Counted from the stretch's first letter, positions 9,351-18,232 are shown. The stretch is DNA of 64,000 nt from Aestuariicoccus sp032586235 (GCF_032586235.1 NZ_JAWHTD010000008.1:1-64000), one strand, 5' to 3'. Program-made: numbers and translations. The notes: generated by a model from the sequence alone, not told the origin.

Positions 9351-9530
9351 GCCCCGAAGTCGCGGACTCAAGGCCGAAGGCCGCCTGCTGTCAGCGCCTG
9401 CCCGTCCCGGCGGGCTGGCGCTTTGGCAGATCGGGGCGCACCGACTATTCGCAGCAATGACTTGGCAAAGGCAAAGCGCGCAGAAGCCCAGTTGCAGCGC
9501 CACCCCACGGGCTGACGCTGGCCACGGCTT
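9351..9530 (+). repeat. dispersed ~180-bp repeat, copy A
   Basis: This stretch aligns along its whole length with 30961-31140 and with the reverse strand of 54540-54712. Shared blocks, in order, are GTCGCGGA-TCAAGGCCG, CAGCGCCTGCCCGTCCCG, CGGGCTGGCGCTTTGGC, a variable middle containing ACTTGGC and AAAGCGC, and GCAGCGCCACCCCACGGGC. The two ends are inverted relative to each other, though degenerate in this copy. It sits between the convergent ends of the photolyase-like gene and soxF. No transposase gene is present. Confidence 0.8.
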
Positions 9531-9579
9531 GAGCCGGTGACGCTGGTCGCGCGCACCGAACCAAGCGTATCGCCCGTAG

Positions 9580-9600
9580 GGTGCGCGCTCTGCGCGCACC
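9580..9600. terminator. stem-loop between the photolyase-like gene and soxF
   Basis: GGTGCGCGC and GCGCGCACC make a perfect 9-bp stem around TCT. It lies 16 bp beyond the soxF stop on the minus strand and could serve both convergent genes. No clear T-run follows on either strand. Confidence 0.5.
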
Positions 9601-9616
9601 GTCCCTTGGCGCAGGA

Positions 9617-10875
9617 TCAGCCAAACATGTCCGCGGTGATGCCCGCGTACCAGCCGATGCTTTCCTCATAGGTCGCCTTGCGCAGCGCCGCGTCCTCGCC
9701 GGTCTGGCTGATGAAGCCGTCGACCTTGGCGATCTTTTCATCCGTCGCCTCGTAGGTGGCCCCCACCTTGACGCCGTCGTCGGTGTCGATGAGCGACCAG
9801 CAGGTGTTCGAGAACTTGGCCGGAAAGACCCGGCTGCCGGTCAGCGCGCCGCGCACCGCCATCGCCGCGACCTTGGCCTGGCTGTTGGCCGAGAACCCGG
9901 ATTTCGGCATATCGCCCTGCGCCGCCGAATCCCCCAGCACATGGATGTTCTCATCCACCCGGCTCTGCATCGTGTGGCCGGTGACCGGCGCCCAGTTGCC
10001 GTCGGTCAGGCCCGCCGTCTCGCAGATCCGCCCCGCCTTCATCGCCGGGATGACGTTGACCGCATCGGCTCGGATCACCTCGCCGTCGATGTCCACGGTC
10101 ATCTCCGCCGGGTTGACGCTGGTGTTCTGGCCGCCGAAATCCGGCCCGATGCGGGTGATCATGCCGGGAAAATGGCTCTCCCAGCCATCCTCGAAGAGCC
10201 CTTGTTTCGAGAAATTCTCTTTCGGGTCGGCGATGATGATCTTGGCCGTCGGATTGTTGGCTTTCAGCCGGTGGGCCACCATGCTCACCCGCTCGTAGGG
10301 CCCCGGCGGGCAGCGGTAGGGGTTGGGCGGGGCGACCATCACAAAGGTGCCGCCTTCGGGCATGGCGTCGACCTGTGCGCGCAGAAGCTCGGTCTGGCTG
10401 CCGCCCTTGTAGGCATGGGGCATGGCGTTCTGCGCCGACAGATCCCAGCCCGCAACCGACCCCTCGACAAAGTCGATGCCCGGCGACAGCACCAGACGGT
10501 CGTAGGGCATCGACCCGCCGCCCGCCAAGGCGACCGTGCGCGCGTCGCGGTCGATGCCCGTAGCCCAGTCGTGCACCACGTTGATCCCGTACTCCGCCGC
10601 CAGCGTGCCGTAGGAATGCCCGAGGCTCGCCATCTCGCGGAAGCCGCCGATATAGAGGTTCGAGAAAAAGCAGGTGTAGTAGTGCCGCGCCGGTTCGATC
10701 AGGGTGACGTCGATCGCGCGCCCGAATCCTTGGCGATGTAGCGCGCGGCGGTGGCCCCGCCCGCGCCGCCGCCGACGACCACCGCGCGCGGTTTGCCCTG
10801 CGCCCGAAGCATCGGTGCGGCAAGACCCGCCGCTGCTGCGCTTGTGGCGATAAAAGCCCGTCTTTTCATATGCAT
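9617..10875 (-). pseudogene. soxF: SoxF-like flavoprotein (sulfide dehydrogenase family), frameshifted
   Basis: SoxF is the FAD subunit related to flavocytochrome c sulfide dehydrogenase and pairs with the cytochrome SoxE. From ATG 10875 (GGAGG 7 bases upstream) the frame encodes a Tat-like leader starting MHMKRRAFI and the dinucleotide fold AVVVGGGAGGATAARYIAKDS, then goes out of frame and stops. The normal continuation IDVTLIEPARHYYTC and everything to the C terminus lie in another frame, ending at 9617. The total of 1259 bases is one short of a whole number of codons, so a single base is missing within about 10712-10724. The gene is broken unless this is a sequencing error. Confidence 0.85.
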
Positions 10876-10923
10876 GTCAATTCCTCCCTAGAAACAGCCC
10901 GTTCTCGCGGACCGGGTGACCGC

Positions 10924-11637
10924 TTACTCCAAATTCTTGAAATACGCGGCCAGCGCGGCGATCTCCTCGTCCGAAAGCCGCCCCGCCATCATCTGCATGA
11001 CCGGGTGCGGACGCAACTTCTGTTTGTAGGCGTGCATGGCGATGACGAAATCTTCGACCGGCCAGCGCGTGATCGAGGGGATGCCCGCGTCCGACCCGTC
11101 GCTCTGGTGGCAGGTCTTGCATTCGCTGGCCAGGTATTCGCCGTAGGCCACGTCGCCGACGATGGAGAGCACCTCGGGCGGCAGATCGACCTCGCGCGCG
11201 ACGGCCGTCGGGGCGGCCTCGGGGATGTTCTGGGGATCGGCCGAAAAGCGCCGCAGATAGGCGATCACGTCGTGACGGTCCTGCGGATCCTTGACCCCGC
11301 GAAAGGACATGCGGGTGCCGCTGACAAGCGCACGGGGATTGGCGATATAGGCGTCGAGCCTTTCGTAGTCCCAGGTCAGCCCGTCCGCCGCGGCGCGTTG
11401 CATCGCTTTGGAATAGGGAAAGTCCTCGACCGCCCCGGCGGCGCGGTCGAAGATGTTGTTGAGATGCGGGCCGATGCGGTTTTCCGCCCCCGGCCCGATC
11501 TGGTGGCATCCGCTGCTCTGAGCGAAGATCGCTTCGCCGCGTGCAGCATCGCCCAGCGGGACGGCCTCCTCGTCGGCGGCCGCGCCGCTGGCGAGCGCCA
11601 GCAGCACGACCAGCGACGGGAGGAACCGCCCGCGCAC
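10924..11637 (-). CDS. soxE: SoxE dihaem c-type cytochrome lacking one haem cysteine
   Basis: 237 residues with a signal peptide (about 1-21), so periplasmic. SoxE is the cytochrome partner of SoxF. The C-terminal haem site is intact: C173-K-T-C176-H177. The N-terminal site reads S41-S42-G43-C44-H45, so the first cysteine of CxxCH is serine (AGC at 11517-11515, one base from TGC). The possible axial ligand M110 remains. The stop codon of soxD lies 4 bp before the start. With soxF frameshifted, SoxE probably no longer works as a normal SoxEF partner. Confidence 0.9.
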   Translation of the reverse strand: MRGRFLPSLVVLLALASGAAADEEAVPLGDAARGEAIFAQSSGCHQIGPGAENRIGPHLNNIFDRAAGAVEDFPYSKAMQRAAADGLTWDYERLDAYIANPRALVSGTRMSFRGVKDPQDRHDVIAYLRRFSADPQNIPEAAPTAVAREVDLPPEVLSIVGDVAYGEYLASECKTCHQSDGSDAGIPSITRWPVEDFVIAMHAYKQKLRPHPVMQMMAGRLSDEEIAALAAYFKNLE

Positions 11638-11641
11638 GGGC

Positions 11642-12829
11642 TTACTCGGCGAAGGTCTTGAGGTACTCGGTCACCGCCGCGATATCCTCGTCCGACTTCA
11701 GCCCGGCAAAGGCCATCTTTGTGCCTTTCACCGCCCCGCGCGGATCGGCGAGGAAACCGGCCAAGGTGGCCTCGTCCCAGACGCCGCCCATGCCGCTCAT
11801 GGCGCTGGAGTATTTGAAGCCGTCGGCGCTGCCCACGGCGCGGCCCACGATACCGTTCAGTTGCGGGCCCGAGCGGTTCTTGGCGCCGTCGCCGACCTGG
11901 TGGCAGGCCTTGCACTTGCGGAACACCTTTTCGCCCTCGGCGGCCAACGCCTCGTCGATGGCGGCCACGGTGACGGTTTCGGCCGGGGCCTCGGGTTCAG
12001 AGGTCTCGGCGGTTTCGGTCGCGGCGGGCGCTTCGGTGGTCGCAGCCGCCTCTTCGACGGCGCCCTCTTCTTCGGGGGTCACGTCGAGCACGGTGGCGCG
12101 CATGGTGATTTCCGCGCTGTCCTTGCACTCGCTCATGCAGGGCTCGGTGCGCCAGATCGTGTATTCCGTCTCGGCCCGGTCATCGACGATGAAATTGTCC
12201 GCGTTGGGCATCTCGACCTCGGCGAAGGTGTCTTTTGACAGCACGAAATCGTCTTCGACCAGCCAGTTGGAATAGAGGATGTAGGCGGTGATCGCATAGA
12301 CCTCGTCCGGGGTCAGCGACTGCGCGTTGCCGAAGGGCATCGAGCGGTTTACGTAATCCCAGACGGTCGAGAGATAGGGCCAGTAGCTGCCCACGGTCTT
12401 GACCGGGTCGTCGTCGGCCAGGGTGCCCTCGCCGCCGGCGAGCTTGGGCCAGTTGCCCACGCCTTCGGCAAAGACCCCGTGACAGGCCGCGCAATTCTCG
12501 GCGAAGAGCACCTCGCCGTCGGCGACCGAGCCCGAGCCGTCGGGCAGGCCGGTGCCGTCGGGCGACACGTCCAGATCCCAGGCGGCAAGTTCCTCGGGCA
12601 GCGCCGGGCGGCCCAGCCCGTAATGCGCGTCAGAGCCGGTCGCGGCATCGGCCGACCCGATCAGCCCGCCTGCCGGGGCGGCGGGGGCCACGGGGGCCGG
12701 CAACGCCGCCATCAGATCGGGATTTTCCGGCATCGGCGCGATGTTGCGGTCGGCGAAATTGACCGCGAGGGTCAGCATCACGACCGTTCCGACGGCGGAG
12801 CCGCCGAAAAGCTTAAGAGACCTCGACAT
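11642..12829 (-). CDS. soxD: SoxD, dihaem cytochrome subunit of sulfane dehydrogenase SoxCD
   Basis: 395 residues from ATG 12829, preferred because GGAGG lies 6 bases upstream; a further in-frame ATG is at 12844. An N-terminal membrane-type leader (about 7-25) is followed by haem site one, C113-A-A-C-H117, and haem site two, C306-K-A-C-H310. Between them is an acidic, alanine-rich linker (about 245-285). SoxD passes the six electrons released when SoxC oxidises the sulfane sulfur on SoxY. The gene overlaps the end of soxC by 17 bp, which suggests translational coupling. Confidence 0.95.
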   Translation of the reverse strand: MSRSLKLFGGSAVGTVVMLTLAVNFADRNIAPMPENPDLMAALPAPVAPAAPAGGLIGSADAATGSDAHYGLGRPALPEELAAWDLDVSPDGTGLPDGSGSVADGEVLFAENCAACHGVFAEGVGNWPKLAGGEGTLADDDPVKTVGSYWPYLSTVWDYVNRSMPFGNAQSLTPDEVYAITAYILYSNWLVEDDFVLSKDTFAEVEMPNADNFIVDDRAETEYTIWRTEPCMSECKDSAEITMRATVLDVTPEEEGAVEEAAATTEAPAATETAETSEPEAPAETVTVAAIDEALAAEGEKVFRKCKACHQVGDGAKNRSGPQLNGIVGRAVGSADGFKYSSAMSGMGGVWDEATLAGFLADPRGAVKGTKMAFAGLKSDEDIAAVTEYLKTFAE

Positions 12830-14090
12830 TTTCCGCCTCCCCATTGGTTTTGACGTGCCACGTCTGGATACAATTGTTGTGATAGATCGAATTCAGCCCG
12901 CGCACCTCGCGCAGCTGCGCCTTGGTGGGCTGGACATAGCCGGTCTCGTCGATGGCGCGGCTTTGCAGCAGCATCTCTTCGCCGTCCCAGGCGGTGTCGA
13001 GATAGAAGCGCGTCAGCGCCTTGTTCTCGCCCTCCTTGGCCAGACGCGCGGTTTCCCAGGTGATGCCGCCGTCCTTTGACACATCGACGCGGGTGATCCT
13101 GCCGTGGCCCGACCAGGCCAGACCGGTGATCACCAGCGGCCCGCTTCCGTGAGTGATGGGGGATTGCGGGCTGGGCGAGGTGATGACCGATTTGGCATCC
13201 ATCACCCAGGTCCATTTGCGGGCCGTGCCGTCTTCGAGCACGTCGGTGTATTTGCTGGTCTCCTCGCGGCTTTCCACGGGGCCGTCCATGACCTCGATCC
13301 GGCGCAGCCACTTGACCCACATATTGCCTTCCCAGCCCGGCACGACGAGCCGCACAGGATAGCCGTGTTCCTTGCGCAAAGCCTCGCCATTGGCCTTGAA
13401 GGCGACCAGAACGTCGTCGAGCGCCTTTTCCATCGGGATCGAGCGGCCGTTCGAGGACGCATCCGCACCCTCGACATAGACCCACTTGCCTGCCAGATCG
13501 CCCGCGGCGTCGAGCCCGGCCTCGGCCAGCAGGGTGCGCAGGGGAACGCCGGTGTATTCCATATTGTGGATCATGCCGTGGGTGAACTGCGCGCCATTCA
13601 GCTGCGCACCGGCCCATTCCATTCCGGTATTCGCCGCGCATTCGCAGAAATACACGTGGTTTTCGCGCGGGAAGCGCTCCAGGTCGGCATAGCTGAAGAC
13701 CAGCGGCTGATCGACCAGACCGTTGATCATCAGGCGGTAATCCTGCTTGGCCAGCTCGATCGCGCCCGAGTGGTGACGCTCGAACGCGCAGCCCTGCGGG
13801 GTGATCGTGCCATCCAGCGCGTGGATCGGCGTGAAGTTGATCGAGCTGATCGTGTCGGCGGTCAGCCATTCGACGTTGCGGCGGACGACGTCGTCCTCGA
13901 ACTTGATCGGCAGACCGTAGGGGGTGGCGTCGACGCCGTCGCCAAAGCCGGACGCCCAGGGCTGCACCTCTGTGATCAGCGGATCGGGGCCGGCCGCGCG
14001 TGCGGCGGTCGCAGCCGCAGCCCCTGCCCCCAGCGCCGCGGCGCTGGTGAGGAACTGGCGGCGGGAGGGGCCTGTCTCTCTCTTGCTCAT
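12813..14090 (-). CDS. soxC: SoxC, molybdenum subunit of sulfane dehydrogenase SoxCD
   Basis: 425 residues. A Tat signal (SRRQFLTSAAALGAG, twin Arg at 10-11) sends the folded molybdoprotein to the periplasm. The sulfite-oxidase fold is seen with the Moco-ligand cysteine C151 in CECAANTGMEW and the C-terminal dimerisation domain from about 290. SoxC oxidises the sulfane atom left on SoxY-cysteine after SoxB has acted, so its presence predicts complete thiosulfate oxidation without sulfur globules. The modABC molybdate transporter at 51-54 kb could supply the metal. Confidence 0.96.
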   Translation of the reverse strand: MSKRETGPSRRQFLTSAAALGAGAAAATAARAAGPDPLITEVQPWASGFGDGVDATPYGLPIKFEDDVVRRNVEWLTADTISSINFTPIHALDGTITPQGCAFERHHSGAIELAKQDYRLMINGLVDQPLVFSYADLERFPRENHVYFCECAANTGMEWAGAQLNGAQFTHGMIHNMEYTGVPLRTLLAEAGLDAAGDLAGKWVYVEGADASSNGRSIPMEKALDDVLVAFKANGEALRKEHGYPVRLVVPGWEGNMWVKWLRRIEVMDGPVESREETSKYTDVLEDGTARKWTWVMDAKSVITSPSPQSPITHGSGPLVITGLAWSGHGRITRVDVSKDGGITWETARLAKEGENKALTRFYLDTAWDGEEMLLQSRAIDETGYVQPTKAQLREVRGLNSIYHNNCIQTWHVKTNGEAENVEVS

Positions 14091-14116
14091 GGGGTTCTCC
14101 TTTTCATCGGGTGGGG

Positions 14117-15814
14117 TCAGATGCCCACCACCTCGACCGAAGTGTTCGGGGCGACGCTGACGTTGCCCAGTTTGCGAATGTGGTTTTCGACCACGTCCCA
14201 GATGGGCGGGCCTTCGGTGCCTTCGTTCACGCTCGCCCAGCCGGCGACGACGTAGGCCCGCGCGGGGTCGATCGCCTCGCCGGTGCGCAGCAGCACCATG
14301 TCGCTGATGCGCTCGCCCTGCGGCTTGTTGATGTCGATCCGGTAGCCCAGACCGCCGGTGCGCACCATGTCCCCGCCCTGCTGGTAATAGGGATCGGGGT
14401 TGAAGATGTTGTCGGCCACGTCTTCCAGCACGACCTTGAGGAATTCACCGGTCATTTCCGTGCGATACGCCTCGCCGTAGGTCATCGAGGTGACGTTCCA
14501 GACGTCCTCGCGGGTGATCTCTTGCCCCGGCAGAATCGACGGGCCCCAGCGCACGCCGGGCGACAGGGCGATCTCGGCCTCACGTTCGGACAGCAGCGCG
14601 TCGCAGATCAGATCGTCCCAAGAGCCGTTGAAATTGCCGCGCCGGTAGAGCAGCGAATCCGACGTGCCCACCACCTCGGAAAGCTGGTCGGCATAGGGCG
14701 CGCGCTGCTCGTCGATCAGCGCGGTCATCTCGGCATCGGGGGTGATCACGTCCGAGAAGATCGGGATCAGCTTGTGGCGGAAGCCCATCATGCGGCCGTT
14801 CTGAACGTCGAGATCGACGCGGCTGACGAATTTGCCGTTCGAGCCGGAGGCCACGATGATCGTCTCGCCCACCAGCACCGGTTCGGGCAGCGCGTCGTGG
14901 GTGTGGCCCGACAGGATCACATCGATGCCGGTCACGATGCTGGCCATCTTCTTGTCGACGTCAAAACCGTTGTGCGACAGGCAGACGACCAGCTCGGCGC
15001 CCTCGGCGCGGACCTCATCGACCATGGCCTGCATGTTCTCGTCGCGGATGCCGAAGCTGTATTCGGGGAACATCCAGCCCGGGTTTGCGATCGGCATGTA
15101 GGGGAAAGCCTGGCCGATCACGGCGATCTTGACGCCGCCACGTTCGAAGAACTGGTAGGGCTTGAAAAGCTCGGCCGGTTCGTCCCATTCGGCGTCGAAG
15201 ATGTTCTGCCCAAGCGCGTCGAAAGGCAGGCCCTCGACCAGCTCGTTCACGCGCTCGGAGCCGAGGGTGAATTCCCAGTGGAAGGTCATCGCGTCGGGCC
15301 GCAGGGCGTTCATGACGTTGACCATGTCCTGGCCCTGGGTGTGGAAACAGGTGTAGCTGCCGTGCCAGGTGTCGCCGCCGTCAAGCAGCAGCGCGTCGGG
15401 CCGGTCGGCGCGGATGGCGTTCACGACGGTGGCCACGCGGTCCATCCCGCCCATCCGGCCATAGCTTTTGGCCAGCGCCGAAAAATCGTTGTAGGTCAAC
15501 GCGTAATGCGACGGACTTCCATCGTCGATACCGTAAAGCTTGCGGAAGTCCGCGCCGGTGACATGCGGCACCGCGCCCTTGTTGCCGCCCACGCCGATAT
15601 TGACCTCGGGTTCGCGGAAATAGATCGGCTTGAGCTGGGCGTGGATGTCGGTGACATGGATCAGCGATACGTTGCCGAAGGTGTCGAATTGCAGAAGCTG
15701 ATCCTGGGTCAGCGCCTGCTGCGCGGCCAGCCTGGACCAATTGCCAAAACCGCTGGCGCCGTAAAGCGCCGAAGCGGCCATGGACGCTTGCAGAAAATCG
15801 CGACGTGAGATCAT
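14117..15814 (-). CDS. soxB: SoxB, thiosulfohydrolase (sulfate-releasing)
   Basis: 565 residues, the usual length. A Tat leader (MISRRDFLQASMAAS) directs export. The dimetal phosphoesterase fold shows D56-I-H58 in HVTDIHAQ, then LLLDGGDTWHGS, CLSHNGFD and SGHTHDA, in the order expected for the two-manganese site. A 5'-nucleotidase C-terminal-type domain covers about 370-565. SoxB hydrolyses the sulfonate from SoxY-S-thiosulfonate, giving sulfate. It begins 97 bp after soxA, and that gap holds a hairpin and a palindrome. Confidence 0.97.
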   Translation of the reverse strand: MISRRDFLQASMAASALYGASGFGNWSRLAAQQALTQDQLLQFDTFGNVSLIHVTDIHAQLKPIYFREPEVNIGVGGNKGAVPHVTGADFRKLYGIDDGSPSHYALTYNDFSALAKSYGRMGGMDRVATVVNAIRADRPDALLLDGGDTWHGSYTCFHTQGQDMVNVMNALRPDAMTFHWEFTLGSERVNELVEGLPFDALGQNIFDAEWDEPAELFKPYQFFERGGVKIAVIGQAFPYMPIANPGWMFPEYSFGIRDENMQAMVDEVRAEGAELVVCLSHNGFDVDKKMASIVTGIDVILSGHTHDALPEPVLVGETIIVASGSNGKFVSRVDLDVQNGRMMGFRHKLIPIFSDVITPDAEMTALIDEQRAPYADQLSEVVGTSDSLLYRRGNFNGSWDDLICDALLSEREAEIALSPGVRWGPSILPGQEITREDVWNVTSMTYGEAYRTEMTGEFLKVVLEDVADNIFNPDPYYQQGGDMVRTGGLGYRIDINKPQGERISDMVLLRTGEAIDPARAYVVAGWASVNEGTEGPPIWDVVENHIRKLGNVSVAPNTSVEVVGI

Positions 15815-15843
15815 CGAAGCGGCCTTTCGTTTACGTTACATAT

Positions 15844-15861
15844 ACGCATATTTGAATGCGT
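15844..15861. promoter_or_regulatory. inverted repeat upstream of soxB, possible SoxR site
   Basis: ACGCAT and ATGCGT are perfect 6-bp arms around a 6-base AT-rich centre, 30 bp upstream of the soxB start. It shares the half-site CATATT with the palindrome between soxV and soxS at 19608-19624. That makes both candidates for binding by the ArsR-type repressor SoxR, but two sites are few to define a motif. Confidence 0.4.
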
Positions 15862-15874
15862 TGAGGGGAGGAAA

Positions 15875-15901
15875 GCCCCGCGCCAAAGACTGGCACGGGG
15901 C
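15875..15901 (-). terminator. stem-loop between soxA and soxB
   Basis: On the minus strand GCCCCGTGCC pairs with GGCGCGGGGC (10 bp, one G-T pair) around a 7-base loop, followed by TTTCC. It begins 9 bases after the soxA stop. It may be a partial terminator that lets soxXYZA be made in excess over soxB and later genes, or an RNA processing or stabilising element. Confidence 0.6.
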
Positions 15902-15910
15902 AAGTTCAGA

Positions 15911-16768
15911 TCAGTTGCGGACCGAGGGGCCTTCGACCGACAGGCCGTTGCCGCGGCTGGTCACGTACAGCTCGAGCGCCACGAATTCGGGGCTGCCAGC
16001 GCTGTAGGTTTCGGCGCGGGTGTCGCGCACGCAGCCCTTGAAGCGGCTGTGCACCCCGTTCAGCTTGGCGTTCTTCAGACGGTAGGTCGGGAAACCGTTG
16101 ATCTGGCCCTGGCTGAGATGGTCGGCGCGGATGTAGTTGCCATAGTTTTCCTCGTGGCACGAGGCGCAGGACAGTTCCAGCTGGCCGGTGCGGGTGTAAT
16201 AGAGCTCTTTGCCCATTTCCCACGCATCGGCCACGGGGCCGTCGATGGCCACGTCCACGGGCATGCCGCGCGACACGGAGGACAAAAGCGCCTCCATGTT
16301 GATGGCGTCGCCCGAGTCGTATTTCCACGCCTCGGCGCCCATGCGGTTGGTGCGGCAGTCGTTGACCTGCATCTGCAGCGTCCGCAGCTCGCCGGCCTCT
16401 GCGTTCCACTTGGGGTAGGTCGGCTTGACGCCGGCCATATCCTCGGGCGCGCCGTGGCAGGATGCGCAGGACTTGTCCTCGGTCCCCTCGGCGGTGTTCC
16501 ACGCGTCGATCCCGTTGTCGACGAAGATCATGCCCGGGTTGTCGAAATCGTCCATCTCGAGCGCCTGGGTTTCGTCCGACCGAAAGTGCCAGCCCGACAT
16601 GATCGTGTCGATGCCGGTCTCTTCCATATGTGCGGGTGCGGCGGCTTTGGTCGTCATGTCGATCTCGCCGTTGATGACGAGATGATCGTCATCCGCGCCC
16701 CCTGCCAGAACCAGCGGCGCCGTGGCGATCAGCGCGGCGGTCATGGCCGTCATTGCTCTTATTCTCAT
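15911..16768 (-). CDS. soxA: SoxA, catalytic c-type cytochrome subunit of SoxXA
   Basis: 285 residues from ATG 16768, preferred because GGGAGGG lies 5 bases upstream; the frame is open further. A signal peptide (about 1-25) directs export. Two haem sites are visible, C101-A-S-C-H105 and C201-A-S-C-H205. The cysteine C246 in FKGCVRDTRAE matches the catalytic cysteine-persulfide residue of SoxA. SoxXA joins thiosulfate oxidatively to the C-terminal cysteine of SoxY. This is the dihaem form of SoxA. Confidence 0.96.
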   Translation of the reverse strand: MRIRAMTAMTAALIATAPLVLAGGADDDHLVINGEIDMTTKAAAPAHMEETGIDTIMSGWHFRSDETQALEMDDFDNPGMIFVDNGIDAWNTAEGTEDKSCASCHGAPEDMAGVKPTYPKWNAEAGELRTLQMQVNDCRTNRMGAEAWKYDSGDAINMEALLSSVSRGMPVDVAIDGPVADAWEMGKELYYTRTGQLELSCASCHEENYGNYIRADHLSQGQINGFPTYRLKNAKLNGVHSRFKGCVRDTRAETYSAGSPEFVALELYVTSRGNGLSVEGPSVRN

Positions 16769-16787
16769 GTTTTCCCTCCCTGGAAAC

Positions 16788-16817
16788 GGCCCTGCCCCCA
16801 AATCCGGGGGCAAGGCC
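16788..16817 (-). other. stem-loop between soxZ and soxA
   Basis: GGCC-C-TGCCCCC pairs with GGGGGCA-A-GGCC, an 11-bp stem with one mismatch and a 6-base loop. It fills much of the 60-bp gap between soxZ (ends 16829) and soxA (starts 16768). There is no T-run, so mRNA stabilisation of the upstream soxYZ part is as likely as termination. Confidence 0.5.
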
Positions 16818-16828
16818 GGCCACCGGCC

Positions 16829-17158
16829 TTAGCCGACGGAAATCTCTTTTGCGTCCTCGTAGACCGACCCGTCGTCGTCATACCAGGTGAACTTGAACTC
16901 GCCCGCTTCCGGAACGGTCGCGTAGAATTCAAAATAGGGGTTGGTCGAGATCGCCGGTTCCATCTTGACGTCGATCACGTTCTCACCGTTGAAGTCGCAG
17001 GTGAAGCGGTTGATGATCGAGCGCGGAATGGTGTTGCCGTCGCTGTCCTTGCGCTGGCCGGATTCCATCTTGTGGCTGATCAGCGTCTTGATGGTGATCT
17101 CTTCACCGGCAGCCGCCTTTTTCGGGACCTTGACGCGGGGTTTGACTCCAGATGCCAT
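16829..17158 (-). CDS. soxZ: SoxZ, partner of the sulfur carrier SoxY
   Basis: 109 residues with no signal peptide. SoxZ binds SoxY and is exported with it, and the SoxYZ dimer carries pathway intermediates. The immunoglobulin-like beta sandwich is recognised from PRVKVPKKAAAGEEITIKTL, ISHKMESGQRKDSDGN, and the C-terminal FKFTWYDDDGSVYE. It begins 19 bp after the soxY stop. Length and sequence are typical. Confidence 0.96.
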   Translation of the reverse strand: MASGVKPRVKVPKKAAAGEEITIKTLISHKMESGQRKDSDGNTIPRSIINRFTCDFNGENVIDVKMEPAISTNPYFEFYATVPEAGEFKFTWYDDDGSVYEDAKEISVG

Positions 17159-17177
17159 GTTCTTTGTCTCCTCTGCC

Positions 17178-17594
17178 TCAGCCGCCGCAGCCGCCGATGG
17201 TGACCTTCACGGTCTTCGACGTCCGGGCAAAGCTGCCGTCCGCCAGTTGTGCAATCGCGATCACGTCCTGCGTGCCCGCCAGACGGATCCGGGTGGAGGC
17301 CGCCTGTTGCGCGGCCAGTGTGCCGAAGTTGAACGTCGCCACGGGCGGCGTCGGGTTGCCGGCGGCCAGCACCATGATCGCGGCGGCGCCGGGGGCGCTG
17401 ACCTCGATCGGCACGGTGTTGCCGTTCTCGGCGATCTCGGGCGCGGTCAGCTCCACGCCGGCGTCGCCGACGGCGGCGCCGCCGGTGAATTCTGCGATCA
17501 GATCGTCCACCGCCGCGTTTGCGCGGAACGGCAGAACGGTCATCAGCGCCGCACCGGCGCCGATCGCAAGCGTCTCACGTCTCGTGAAATCCAT
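17178..17594 (-). CDS. soxY: SoxY, sulfur-carrier protein
   Basis: 138 residues. A Tat signal (FTRRETLAIGAGAAL) allows SoxY to carry SoxZ across the membrane. The protein ends in the GGCGG swinging arm, with C136 as the residue to which thiosulfate and later intermediates are attached. The rest is a beta-sandwich domain. It lies 35 bp downstream of soxX and 19 bp upstream of soxZ in one operon. Confidence 0.97.
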   Translation of the reverse strand: MDFTRRETLAIGAGAALMTVLPFRANAAVDDLIAEFTGGAAVGDAGVELTAPEIAENGNTVPIEVSAPGAAAIMVLAAGNPTPPVATFNFGTLAAQQAASTRIRLAGTQDVIAIAQLADGSFARTSKTVKVTIGGCGG

Positions 17595-17629
17595 GTCTCG
17601 TTTCTCCTCGAATTGCGGTAGGTCGCGGC

Positions 17630-18106
17630 TCAGTCCTGCAGGGTAAGCAGGAACGCGACCACATCCTCGACTTCCTGAGCCGTCAGGATCGGCGTCAGGT
17701 CTTCCTCTTTTGCGGCCTTGCCGGTGTATCCGTCACCGGGCCGGGTGAAGCCGCTGGTCTTGTAGAACGCGGGCATGACGGTGCCCTCGAACATCATCTT
17801 GGCGTTGGCGACGATGCCGCGCAGCTCTTCGGCCGAGCGATAGCCGCCCACCCCGTCGAGCGTCGGGCCCACCTCGCCGTGGAACGGCGCGTCCTGCAGC
17901 GCGGTCACCGCGTGGCAGGCCACGCAATTGCCCTTGCTGCGGGTCGTCATCACCTTGGCGCCGTTGGCCGCGTCGCCCGGCGCGCCGCTGAGCGACGCCT
18001 CGATCGCGCCGTACTCGTCGAACTTCACGTCGTTGGGCGAAACCGAATCGGCGAATGCCACGCTTGCCGCCAGCATTGCAGCTGTCGAAATGATACTTAG
18101 CCTCAT
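17630..18106 (-). CDS. soxX: SoxX, monohaem cytochrome subunit of SoxXA
   Basis: 158 residues with a 19-residue signal peptide (ending VAFAD). One haem site, C61-V-A-C-H65, is followed by a C-terminal region with the possible axial methionine in MFEGTVMPAFY. SoxX accepts electrons from SoxA and passes them to a small cytochrome c. The 126-bp gap upstream (18107-18232) probably holds a promoter, since soxW-soxX is a known regulated junction in related organisms. I see no strong palindrome there. Confidence 0.95.
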   Translation of the reverse strand: MRLSIISTAAMLAASVAFADSVSPNDVKFDEYGAIEASLSGAPGDAANGAKVMTTRSKGNCVACHAVTALQDAPFHGEVGPTLDGVGGYRSAEELRGIVANAKMMFEGTVMPAFYKTSGFTRPGDGYTGKAAKEEDLTPILTAQEVEDVVAFLLTLQD

Positions 18107-18232
18107 ATTCCCTCCCTAGGTGGTCGGCCCGGCTACAGGGTGACCGACTTTCGTATACCGTAGGCTACCGAAGGCGATTCACGCAACAACAAATTCGAAG
18201 AATTGAATTGATTGCCCGAATTTTTGTGGCAA

